A stretch of DNA of 33,598 nucleotides from Blastopirellula sp. (GTDB lineage: Bacteria > Planctomycetota > Planctomycetia > Pirellulales > Pirellulaceae). The notes beneath the pieces are model-generated. The model saw nothing but the letters and a program-made list of their open reading frames with translations. It was not told the DNA's origin and ran no database searches. A program made the translations under genes and the position numbers. Positions 26,478-33,598 of the stretch are shown here, in pieces. Positions within the stretch are counted from its first letter, which is position 1, and each line of letters starts with the position of its first letter. Location of the stretch: contig NVWB01000042.1 of the NCBI GenBank assembly GCA_002733575.1, positions 1 through 33,598 of the forward strand. Reading direction: 5' to 3'.

Positions 26478-28590
26478 CGTTTGTTACTCCATTTTGAGGG
26501 ACTGTAAATCTAAAAGTACATCCGTTATCTATATTCTGATCAACCCATATTCGACCGTTGAACCTCGAAACAATCTTTTTGCAAATAGCCAAGCCTATCC
26601 CTGTTCCTGAGTATTCATCACGGGAGTGTAGTCTTTGAAAGATCTTAAAGATACGATCACGATATTTCACTGCAATTCCGATTCCATTATCTTGCACTTG
26701 AAATGTCCACTCTTGGTTCTCAAGCTCTGCATTAACATGGATTGCAGGCTTATTTTCTCCCCGATACTTTATCGCATTGCCGATGAGGTTTTGCAGCAAT
26801 TGAGTCAAAAGCACCTTGTTAGCACATACACTTGGCAGATTTCCACAAGTAACAACTGCTTCACTTTCTTCAATCGCAGTTTGTAGATTTTCGATGGCTG
26901 AGTTGTAACATTGCAAACTATCAATAATCTCTAGCGGTTGTGATGTTTCTCCCGTGCGAGAATAAGTTAATAAATCAGAAATCAGAACACTCATCCGCTT
27001 CGCACCATCTACAATGAACTCAATGTATGTTTTTGCATCTTCAGAAATATCTTGTTCAAATTCATCTGCCAATAATTGGCAAAAAGACGTCACCTTTCGT
27101 AAAGGTTCTTGGAGGTCGTGAGAAGCCACATAAGCGAACTGCTCTAGCTCTAGATTCGTTTCTTTTAGTTTTTGAGCATGTTCATGAAGTTTAGTTTCAG
27201 ATAACTTTCTATTCGTGATATCATTAATGATACTTACCACCTGAAGTCCTGCCTTCGTCATTACGGGGCTTAAAGAGACTTCTACAGGAACATTCGTGCC
27301 ATCTTTTCTTACGCCTTTCAAATCGCGATCTACCCCTATTCCTCGGACAGAAGGATCAGCAATAAAACTTGCAAACATATGGACATGTTCCTCCCGGATT
27401 TGAAAAGGAACAACCATCTCAATAGGTTGTCCTATCAATTCAGTTTGACTGTATTCAAAAATTCGTTCGGTTTCAGAGTTTACTAAGAGAATATTTCTTT
27501 CCTGATCAACCAGAATTATTCCACTGGGAATGGATCCGATAACCGCCTTTAAATAGTCTTCCGCTTGCTTTGTCTGTTCCTTCTCTTTGCTGAGTTCTTC
27601 AATTAGCTCCAACGATTCCTCATTCAAGTTTCGCATTTCTAGGGCATCTTGCTCTGTTGTTTTCAGAGCGACAGTCAATTTTTCTTGTGCCGCATAATTC
27701 GCCTCGACTTCATATCGAAGCAGTTCATTGATTTTAGCTTGATCAGTAGACGCCTTTTGAGCTTGGGAAAACAGGGTATGCATATTAATCAACAATCCCA
27801 CAAGCACACATGCATAACTAAATATTTTTAGTATGTGAGCTAGATCGAACATGGAATCAAAAAGTGTAAAGGATCTGGGCATCACCAATGCTTGGCTGAC
27901 GATTGCAACGATTAGTGAAATTACAATCCAACTTTCGAACTGATCTCTACGCCATTCTTGTTTTTGTAAATAACCGAATAGTGCGATACCAAATAGGGCT
28001 GCTGCGATAAATTCCTGAGGTCGACCGAAAAACAGTTCGGGATAATATGCGCGAGGGAGTGGGGAAAATACAAAGAAAGCAAAGCAAAAAAGGGTAAAGG
28101 CAGTAACAATCAAATACACATACTTTTCTGGATAATGAGTTGGCTTAGGATGATGTGTTGAATTAAGAGCATCGCTCACAACTTTCGAATCTATTTTCCA
28201 TGCCCACCAACTTACAACCATCAGGATAGAAAGATAAGTTCTTGATGCACTCCAACTCCAAGGAATGAGTGAAGGCATATCTAAATCCAAATAAGAACTG
28301 AAGAAAGTGCTGGTCACAACTGCATGGTATCCATCAAGAAATGCTGTTCCCAAAAAACCAACACCAATGAATAGAAAGGAACCATTTTTTTTTGTATAAT
28401 AAAGAATCAAAGATATCACGCCGATGGTAAGCGCCAGCAACGTAGCCGCTAGTTCCATCAAAGTATGAAGTTCAGAAGTTCCTTTCCAAGTCACAAATTG
28501 CAAGTTATAACAAATCAAGATTAAGCAGATCGTAACGATTAAATAAAATCGTACTTTACCCTGAGAACTCTTATAGGATGAGATGTTCAA
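26470..28590 (-). CDS. Membrane histidine kinase with MASE3-like sensor and PAS domain
   Basis: A 706-residue kinase. The start is a TTG at 28590 supported by GGGAGA eight bases upstream; the next in-frame Met is past the first membrane helix. Residues about 12-290 hold seven or so hydrophobic segments, including LHTLMELAATLLALTIGVIS and FLGTAFLDGYHAVVTSTFF, which fits a MASE3-type membrane sensor. A coiled coil (about 290-355) links to a PAS domain (about 358-475; IPSGIILVDQERNILLVNS, ending IINDITNRK). The HisKA domain has His491 (FAYVASHDLQEPLRKV) and the HATPase has NLIGNAIKY, DNGIGI and GTGIGLAI. The DLQEPLR type typically signals to Rcp1-like receivers, and the next gene encodes one, overlapping by eight bases. 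Signal unknown. Confidence 0.95.
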   Translation of the reverse strand: MNISSYKSSQGKVRFYLIVTICLILICYNLQFVTWKGTSELHTLMELAATLLALTIGVISLILYYTKKNGSFLFIGVGFLGTAFLDGYHAVVTSTFFSSYLDLDMPSLIPWSWSASRTYLSILMVVSWWAWKIDSKVVSDALNSTHHPKPTHYPEKYVYLIVTAFTLFCFAFFVFSPLPRAYYPELFFGRPQEFIAAALFGIALFGYLQKQEWRRDQFESWIVISLIVAIVSQALVMPRSFTLFDSMFDLAHILKIFSYACVLVGLLINMHTLFSQAQKASTDQAKINELLRYEVEANYAAQEKLTVALKTTEQDALEMRNLNEESLELIEELSKEKEQTKQAEDYLKAVIGSIPSGIILVDQERNILLVNSETERIFEYSQTELIGQPIEMVVPFQIREEHVHMFASFIADPSVRGIGVDRDLKGVRKDGTNVPVEVSLSPVMTKAGLQVVSIINDITNRKLSETKLHEHAQKLKETNLELEQFAYVASHDLQEPLRKVTSFCQLLADEFEQDISEDAKTYIEFIVDGAKRMSVLISDLLTYSRTGETSQPLEIIDSLQCYNSAIENLQTAIEESEAVVTCGNLPSVCANKVLLTQLLQNLIGNAIKYRGENKPAIHVNAELENQEWTFQVQDNGIGIAVKYRDRIFKIFQRLHSRDEYSGTGIGLAICKKIVSRFNGRIWVDQNIDNGCTFRFTVPQNGVTNDG

Positions 28591-29041
28591 GAGCTAGATC
28601 TCCCAGAAACACGGTCGATGATAAAGGAATCCAAAACACAACTAATTTTGACGAGATCTAAATAATCGCGTACGTTTCGCATCATAGATATCCTCTCGAT
28701 GCATCCTTCAATCTCTAAGGAAAAGTAAAAGCATCGTGTTCATCTCTCAGATTCTCCCGATATAGAAAATCAGAGCAACCCCAATTGATTGTAGATAGCA
28801 GTTGGAAAACGTAGTGCTGGGGTGGTGGAATCACGGTTAGAAATGATACTGCACGTATGAACACATTTGTCTGACTGAGATACTGGACTTTTTTGGTCCA
28901 TTTCTCTTTCATTACGGGATTTTAGAAGTATGTACAGAGATCAGAAGATGGGTTCTCACTTAAGGCTTTTCTAAACAACAAGCGTGCCGTAAATATGACC
29001 TGTATTGGCAGACATTAGGGAAGATTCTGGAGCATCTAGAA
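28591..29041. other. Non-coding stretch upstream of the membrane kinase
   Basis: About 450 bases with no supported gene. A short minus-strand frame (28715-28912) has no ribosome site or recognisable features. The region should contain the leftward promoter for the kinase pair. No hairpins or repeats of note were seen until the MITE-like element at 29042. Confidence 0.4.
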
Positions 29042-29272
29042 CTGTACTAGCCCAGCAACTTTCGGTGGTTATTTTTTAGCGATTCTCAATTCACTCAGAG
29101 ATGTGACAATTATCGATCAAGAAGAACTTAAAACTCTCGTTACTGTTGGTAAATTGAACTGCCGTACAATCCTGATGATCTTTTCATCGGATATCTGAGC
29201 GATTGCTACGTGATTCCATCTGAACTAGTGAAATGATGTTCACGCCGTAGGTCCCGGGGCTGATACAGCGGT
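29042..29272. mobile_element. MITE-like element with terminal inverted repeats (complete, reversed copy)
   Basis: Left end CTGTACTAGCCCAGCAACTT and right end (minus strand) CTGTATCAGCCCCGGGACCT are imperfect inverted repeats of the family. The left arm, read on minus, contains AAGTTCTTCTTGATCG, TGAGTGAATTGAGAATCGC and AATAACCACCGAAAGTTGC; the right arm, on plus, contains GAGCGATTGCTACGTGATTC and GAACTAGTGAAATGATGTTC. This is the reverse of the copy at 8061-8264 and slightly longer. It lies 56 bases after the end of the GltS gene. Confidence 0.75.
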
Positions 29273-29328
29273 AGCACATAGAATCCAAATGAGTGTGAGA
29301 TAGATTTACCCTAACATCTCTATAAGAA

Positions 29329-30546
29329 TCAGCTTAAAGGAATCGCTGCTTGCTGCATAAATTCTAATCCAATAAAAAATTTGATAATGAGTGCGTTAAG
29401 AAGGTCTATGAAAAAAGCTCCGACAAGCGGGATTACTAAAAATGCCTTAAATGATGGGCCGTATTTGGAAGTCACTGCATTCATATTGGCAATAGCAACC
29501 GGTGTGGCTCCCATTCCTAGTCCACAGAAACCTCCAGATATAACTGCCGCATCATAATCTTTGCCCATGATACGGAAGATAATAAAAACGGAAAATAATG
29601 CGATCACGAGTATTTGAATGTTTAATATTAGAAATATCGGGCCAAACGCATCAGCTACAGATGAAAGATTCATACTCATTAAGCTCATTGCAAGAAATAG
29701 TTGAAGAGATATTTCTCCTACATTATTATAGTCTGTTTCGCAAAGAGGTTTTTTACGATATTCGGCCAAGTTTGTTACAAAAATTCCAATCATCATAGCA
29801 GTGAGAAATCCTGGTAGTTTTATATTAATAGCAAATAACCAGTGGTTTAATACTTCACCAAAAGATAAGCAGATTGCTAGTACGAACAAAACCCCTAATG
29901 TCCTTTGAAGCATCGGTGGCTTCTCATCACTAATATCCTCATTGTTTTCGATTTGAGGTGCTGAATCGGTGGGTGTTAGTTTATGTTTTTTTATTAAGTA
30001 TTCAGCAATAGGGCCTCCAATAATCCCTCCTGCGATGAGGCCAAAGGTTGCAAATGTAATTCCAATTGGATTGGCCTCTTTTAACCCCGCAGCAGTAGCT
30101 TCTTGACCCCATGCAATTGCAGTCCCGTGACCTCCTGCAAGTGATATTGACCCTGCGAATAATCCATAGCCTGGATGGACACCAAATGCGTAGGCTAGTA
30201 TGACACCGGTGACATTTTGCACTAGTAGAAAAACAGCAGCGCAAGCGACAAGTATCCCCAAAGCTTTTCCCCCCGCACGAAGTCGAGAAAATTTGGCAGA
30301 TATACCTATTGTGGTGAAAAATACCATCAACAAAGTATCTCTGATTGCCAATTCAAAGATAAACTTAGGTCCTCCGGCACGAGTTATTAGTGCTAAGGTA
30401 ATACAACAGAGCAATCCTCCGCTTACGGAAATTGGAATACTATATTTCTTAAGCAACCCAACTCTACGTGTAATCTGATTTCCGATCCACAAGACAAGAA
30501 TTGCGAGAATGATTACGTTAGTACCTTTGAATTCTATATCACTCAT
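29329..30546 (-). CDS. gltS: Sodium/glutamate symporter (GltS type)
   Basis: A 405-residue inner-membrane carrier, matching the roughly 400-residue GltS family that imports glutamate with sodium. It has about ten hydrophobic segments in two halves. The family hallmarks are visible in inverted-repeat positions: GGLLCCITLAL and AGSISLAGGHGTAIAWGQ in the first half, and SGGFCGLGMGATPVAIANMN in the second (re-entrant loops lining the binding site). A charged loop (about residues 190-215) separates the halves. The ATG at 30546 begins a short polar stretch before the first helix; no strong ribosome site. It has no partner genes: a MITE-like element lies downstream and insertion-sequence debris upstream. 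Confidence 0.93.
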   Translation of the reverse strand: MSDIEFKGTNVIILAILVLWIGNQITRRVGLLKKYSIPISVSGGLLCCITLALITRAGGPKFIFELAIRDTLLMVFFTTIGISAKFSRLRAGGKALGILVACAAVFLLVQNVTGVILAYAFGVHPGYGLFAGSISLAGGHGTAIAWGQEATAAGLKEANPIGITFATFGLIAGGIIGGPIAEYLIKKHKLTPTDSAPQIENNEDISDEKPPMLQRTLGVLFVLAICLSFGEVLNHWLFAINIKLPGFLTAMMIGIFVTNLAEYRKKPLCETDYNNVGEISLQLFLAMSLMSMNLSSVADAFGPIFLILNIQILVIALFSVFIIFRIMGKDYDAAVISGGFCGLGMGATPVAIANMNAVTSKYGPSFKAFLVIPLVGAFFIDLLNALIIKFFIGLEFMQQAAIPLS

Positions 30547-30672
30547 TTAATATCACTAATTTTAATCTTGAAATCTTACGTTCAGGGAAATGAGAGAATG
30601 TCATTTACTCAAACCAACCTCGAACAGGAAATAATATAACTGGCAAGCCACAATTATAAACATACCAAGTGA

Positions 30673-30703
30673 GTCACCTCCGACAAAGCCGGAGGCTTCT
30701 GAC
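30673..30703. repeat. GC-rich hairpin, possible mobile-element end
   Basis: CCTCCG (30677-30682) pairs with CGGAGG (30690-30695) around a seven-base loop, with outer GTCA/TGAC pairing after a small bulge. Such imperfect hairpins are typical of IS200/IS605-type ends or small palindromic repeats. It lies about 75 bases before the truncated transposase start. No target or partner end was found. Confidence 0.45.
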
Positions 30704-30776
30704 CTTGCCCCTTAAGCTGACACCAGTATTTGATAGACTTTTTACTGTTTCAGTTCTTTTCAAGAGGGAGACAACG

Positions 30777-31070
30777 ATGGCACAGGTACGCTATTCAACG
30801 GAGCAGATTATTCATAAGCTTCGAGAAATCGACGTGATAATTGCTCAAGGAGCAACTGTGAAAGGTGCTTGTCGTCAAGCAGGATACTGTATTGACTGGC
30901 CATCCGCCGCATTTATTGGTAGTCGACTGAATAGAATCCGGAGAACTGGAAAGTGGTATTTGCGAACCATCAAAAGTGCGGGAGACCTCCATTGCAATCG
31001 CATCTCCAATTCAAACAAAACAAGAAATGAGCTGGTAGCTCATGAGGAAATCCCCTGTCTGATTCCTTAG
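30777..31070 (+). pseudogene. Truncated IS3-type transposase OrfA
   Basis: From the ATG at 30777 (GAGGGAG seven bases upstream) the first 40 residues (AQVRYSTEQIIHKLREIDVI, then IAQGATVKGACRQAG) closely follow the helix-turn-helix start of IS3-family OrfA. OrfA normally continues VSEQTYYRWR and on to a leucine zipper of about 90 residues. Here the frame departs at residue 41 and becomes unrelated, although traces of the old sequence persist at the DNA level to about 30960. OrfB is absent. The element is dead by deletion and drift; it stands next to the repeat blocks shared with 8388-9065. Confidence 0.75.
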
Positions 31071-31245
31071 GTATTAACATCAGACTTAATGAAAATAACA
31101 AAGTCTCGCTGATCGCTAAAAAAAGAATTCTGGTTCAATCAACATAACAAGCATGTTGCAAACGATGGTCTTTCGTATGAATACAGAAACGCATTACTTT
31201 CAACCGCTCCAGCGTTACGTTTTGCAATTGCTATCTACATTTTTT
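30985..31245 (+). mobile_element. Degenerate insertion-sequence remnant, copy 2
   Basis: Contains the same three ordered blocks as 8388-9065, in shortened spacing: ATGAGCTGGTAGCTCATGAG (about 31028-31047), CCCCTGTCTGATT through GGTTCAATCAACAT (31051-31146), and CTCCAGCGTTACG to GCTATCTACAT (31208-31242). It directly follows the truncated OrfA, so all these blocks are probably parts or flanks of one insertion-sequence type. No coding potential. Confidence 0.6.
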
Positions 31246-31285
31246 TAGACTTTGTTGGCAAGTAGCGATCATTGTACTGATATCT

Positions 31286-31323
31286 AAAAAAAAGGAGGCG
31301 GTCCTGTGAAAAACAGAACCGCC
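31286..31323 (-). terminator. Intrinsic terminator of the recombinase operon
   Basis: Read on the minus strand: GGCGGTTCTGT, a five-base loop, ACAGGACCGCC, then TCC and eight T residues (31293 to 31286). The 11-bp stem has one mismatch. It lies about 110 bases after the serine recombinase stop and is a classic Rho-independent structure. Confidence 0.9.
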
Positions 31324-31433
31324 CCTTACGTGCAGGACAATATGATCAAACAGCGGTGCGAACCTTCTTTGGCAGGCACCGATAACAAAACAACATTATT
31401 GATCCTTGCTTTCTCTGAAAGAAAACAGATCAA

Positions 31434-33344
31434 TTACTTTGCTTTAGGTTTTCGTTTTCCCCAACGGGGAACATTACTAGGCTCCTCATGAATTTCACGA
31501 TAAGGTTCGGTTTCACCAAGCTCATCCATAAGGCGTTGCCAGTCTAAGCCACGTTTTACCGACATACGCTCAATCCCTAACGCCTTACCAATCTTTTTAA
31601 GAGTAAGTTTTGGATTCTGAGCCTTAAATTCAATGATTTCTGGTCTGTACTTCAGGGGATCAGGAAGCCGGAACAAATCGAGTTCAATTTCAATTTGTTG
31701 ACAGTCCCCCTCATCCGATCCACTAGGAGAAAACACCAGTTTACCACGTGGGTAAACTTGTCCTGTGTCTAACGCCTGAATGGGCTGAATCACAAACTTG
31801 GGGAAAAACGCACGCATTACATCAGCAAAATCATAAGAAGTTGCCATGAGTTCCTTGAGTACCTCATTTGCGTGTGCGTCAACCAATTCACGGGAAAGTA
31901 GTTGCTGCGACACAGACGAAGCAACTGCATCTTTGAGCTCCTTTCGCTTAATTACAATCTGTGCTTCCACAGGTTGTAATGCCGTCAATAGTCCCTCTAG
32001 CTCTCCACCATTAGCAATGGCTTGTGAAAGATTTCCCTGCTGCTTGAGTAAGTCTTTTAGCTCCTTTTCAATGTAACTCGTTTCTGAATTCTTTTTTTGC
32101 TGATGCAGCTTAGACTCCTCCCACGCAGCATCAATCATCAACCGACGTGAATCGGAATCTTTGTCAAACTCATTCAGCATCCATGACAACAGAGTATCAC
32201 GAGTACGCTGAATATCGACCTGTACGCGATTCCAACATGTTCGATCATTTATCTCTAGAGAGTTTTTGCACACGAGGTAGTGACCGAAGATCATCATACG
32301 ACCTCCACAAATACCACACGTCGCCGATTGACCAGGAAAATAACTCTGACAGACTCGCACATCCTTACGTGGACTCTGCTGTTTCGTTTCCTGATCTTTA
32401 CCCCAGTCGATTGTTAGGCTAACCGCCTCAAGCATTGACTCTTGCTCTTCCAATGTCATGTAGGCAAGTTCTGGAACAAATTCTCGTTCTGGGTTTTTGT
32501 TCACCTCTCGATCGTAATAACCTGTTTTAAAGATTTGGACATAAATCGTTTTCCGAAAGAAGCGAGTTCCATGTAGAATGGGATCACGAACGAGTCCTTT
32601 AAGAAGGTTTCGATTCCATTTGTCACCTTTGACATAAGGGCCAGTGGGGACTCCATTTTTATTTAACCATCGAACAACTTTTGCGATAGAACCCGTTTTC
32701 ATCAGTTCTCGCCGAATATCAGGGATGTGTTGACTGTAAATTGGGTCTTTTACAACGCGAAGCCCTTTTGGCCCTATTTCGCCCGTAAGAGCTTCCTCCT
32801 TAGTCAATTTGCGATACCCGGCTTTGTGTTTCAGCACCATCCCACCTAGATGAAAAGAGTGTGTTGCGGTACGTCTGACTCGTCGGCGGGTATCGGGAAC
32901 ATGTTGACCATGACGATACGCTGCGGCGCCAAGCATGTTCTCCCAATTTTCATCTGCGGTATCCAATCCATCTGCAACACAGATCAACCGGATCTTGGCA
33001 TCGACACAGTCTTGGACAAAGCTGAACTGATGCCGCGGGTTGCGGTAGATCCGAGAGAGATCTTCCGAAATTACGACATCAATTTCACCAGATTCAATGA
33101 GTTTGTAGGCTTCGAGAATAGTCTCTCGTTCAGCAACCATGCCGCTGATCTGTTCCCCGAGATGGTGAATCTCTATTGGCCCATTGTAGACGTCCGCGAG
33201 GAACTTTTCGGCAAAGGCATACGACGATTCGATGGTTTGTTGTGTCTCCTCCTCTGTGTTTTTGGCCTTGGATAACCTGCCCATCACAATAACGCACAAA
33301 GGACCATCTGGAATCTTCGGTACTAATGGTACATGATTTAGCAT
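31434..33344 (-). CDS. Large serine recombinase
   Basis: A 636-residue site-specific recombinase. The N-terminal resolvase domain (about 15-160) has the catalytic Ser25 in MGRLSKAKN, and the conserved EDLSRIYRN supplies arginines. The Recombinase domain (about 185-300) includes GYRKLTKEEA and WNRNLLKGLVRDPILHG. A zinc-ribbon follows (C343, C346, C359, C370; CGICGGRMM...). A charged coiled coil spans about 420-500, and a C-terminal part ends with a helix-turn-helix-like LTLKKIGKALGIERMSVKRG. These enzymes integrate or excise mobile elements with att sites. The ATG at 33344 has a perfect AAGGAGG six bases upstream and overlaps the stop of the tyrosine recombinase gene by seven bases, so the two are translationally coupled. 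The residues between Arg23 and Ser25 are tight, but the Ser is in its usual place. Confidence 0.93.
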   Translation of the reverse strand: MLNHVPLVPKIPDGPLCVIVMGRLSKAKNTEEETQQTIESSYAFAEKFLADVYNGPIEIHHLGEQISGMVAERETILEAYKLIESGEIDVVISEDLSRIYRNPRHQFSFVQDCVDAKIRLICVADGLDTADENWENMLGAAAYRHGQHVPDTRRRVRRTATHSFHLGGMVLKHKAGYRKLTKEEALTGEIGPKGLRVVKDPIYSQHIPDIRRELMKTGSIAKVVRWLNKNGVPTGPYVKGDKWNRNLLKGLVRDPILHGTRFFRKTIYVQIFKTGYYDREVNKNPEREFVPELAYMTLEEQESMLEAVSLTIDWGKDQETKQQSPRKDVRVCQSYFPGQSATCGICGGRMMIFGHYLVCKNSLEINDRTCWNRVQVDIQRTRDTLLSWMLNEFDKDSDSRRLMIDAAWEESKLHQQKKNSETSYIEKELKDLLKQQGNLSQAIANGGELEGLLTALQPVEAQIVIKRKELKDAVASSVSQQLLSRELVDAHANEVLKELMATSYDFADVMRAFFPKFVIQPIQALDTGQVYPRGKLVFSPSGSDEGDCQQIEIELDLFRLPDPLKYRPEIIEFKAQNPKLTLKKIGKALGIERMSVKRGLDWQRLMDELGETEPYREIHEEPSNVPRWGKRKPKAK

Positions 33345-33598
33345 GACTCACCTCCTTGTAGCCATTGTTGAGAATAATCAAGAGCTGCTGGCCATAAACG
33401 AACAGCTTTCTCTACTTCACGTTTGATTGTTTCTGGACGAGGATGGGTATAACGCGAGGTCATTCCCAAGGCCCCTTCACCGAATGTGCTGGGAGAATGT
33501 CCCAGTACGATTTGTCGAATTAGTGGGTCGACGTTGGCATCCTGCAACAGTGTGGCGAACGTATGACGCCAGCTTTTGGGGCAGGTGACATGCGGCAT
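33338..33598 (-). CDS. Tyrosine recombinase, C-terminal part (5' end off window)
   Basis: Eighty-six codons of a phage-integrase-type recombinase run in from the right edge; the Met at the edge is simply an internal codon. Counting from it, catalytic residues are Arg11 (SWRHTFATLL, with Lys at the position usually His in HxxR), His34 (IVLGHSPS) and the nucleophile Tyr50 (TSRYTHPRPE). Tyrosine recombinases cut and rejoin DNA through a covalent Tyr link, typically for integration of mobile elements. The stop overlaps the start of the serine recombinase gene. The catalytic N-terminal Arg and the core-binding domain lie outside the window. Confidence 0.9.
   Translation of the reverse strand: MPHVTCPKSWRHTFATLLQDANVDPLIRQIVLGHSPSTFGEGALGMTSRYTHPRPETIKREVEKAVRLWPAALDYSQQWLQGGESC
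33351..33357 (-). promoter_or_regulatory. Strong ribosome binding site of the serine recombinase
   Basis: AAGGAGG on the minus strand, six bases before the ATG at 33344, lies inside the end of the upstream recombinase coding sequence. It fixes the start and allows re-initiation by ribosomes finishing the upstream gene. Confidence 0.85.

Noticed and set aside
28715-28912. 65-codon minus-strand frame upstream of the membrane kinase
   Set aside because: No ribosome site, no domain, composition like the surrounding non-coding DNA.

Overview
The window looks like part of a planctomycete chromosome. This rests on gene content: several secreted Cys-type sulfatases, a Tat-exported Gfo/Idh/MocA oxidoreductase, a remnant of a DUF1585 cytochrome-type protein, porin-like proteins with an N-terminal coiled coil, a serine/threonine kinase with unusual fused sensor domains, and hybrid two-component proteins. 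Base composition is moderate and AT-leaning by eye. The exceptions are the oxidoreductase (3594-4991) and the first sulfatase (5760-8042), which are visibly GC-richer. No rRNA, tRNA or CRISPR array was seen.

Layout. (1) 1-3207, minus: one uninterrupted reading frame of 1069 codons that runs off the left edge; it encodes a very large secreted protein, probably macroglobulin-like. (2) 3208-9635: an accessory zone with the oxidoreductase, a sulfatase carrying a C-terminal beta-rich extension, two gene fragments, and many short dispersed repeats and insertion-sequence debris. (3) 9636-17990, plus: a probable operon of a porin-like protein, a second outer-membrane barrel, a sulfatase, a DUF1254/DUF1214 protein and a second, long sulfatase, ending in a clear hairpin. 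All five appear to be exported, which suggests uptake and desulfation of a sulfated substrate at the cell surface. (4) 18049-28590: a small DUF2892 membrane protein, a GAF / degenerate sigma54-activator AAA / protein-kinase fusion, a secreted protein of unknown function, and two signalling clusters. These are response regulator, REC-kinase-REC and double-REC on plus, and a MASE3-like/PAS kinase overlapping its response regulator on minus. (5) 29329-30546: a GltS-type sodium/glutamate symporter. (6) 30660-33598: remnant of an IS3-type element, then a large serine recombinase translationally coupled to a tyrosine recombinase that leaves the right edge, probably the end of an integrative element.

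A family of about 130-230 bp elements with terminal inverted repeats (core GGCCCAGCGACCTTCGG, perfect 17-bp inverted repeat in the copy at 8061-8264) recurs in at least four intergenic regions, with further half copies. It behaves like a MITE. The most unusual protein is the kinase at 18684-20948, in which an NtrC-type ATPase module has lost its key ATP-binding and hydrolysis residues while the fused kinase domain keeps all of its own.
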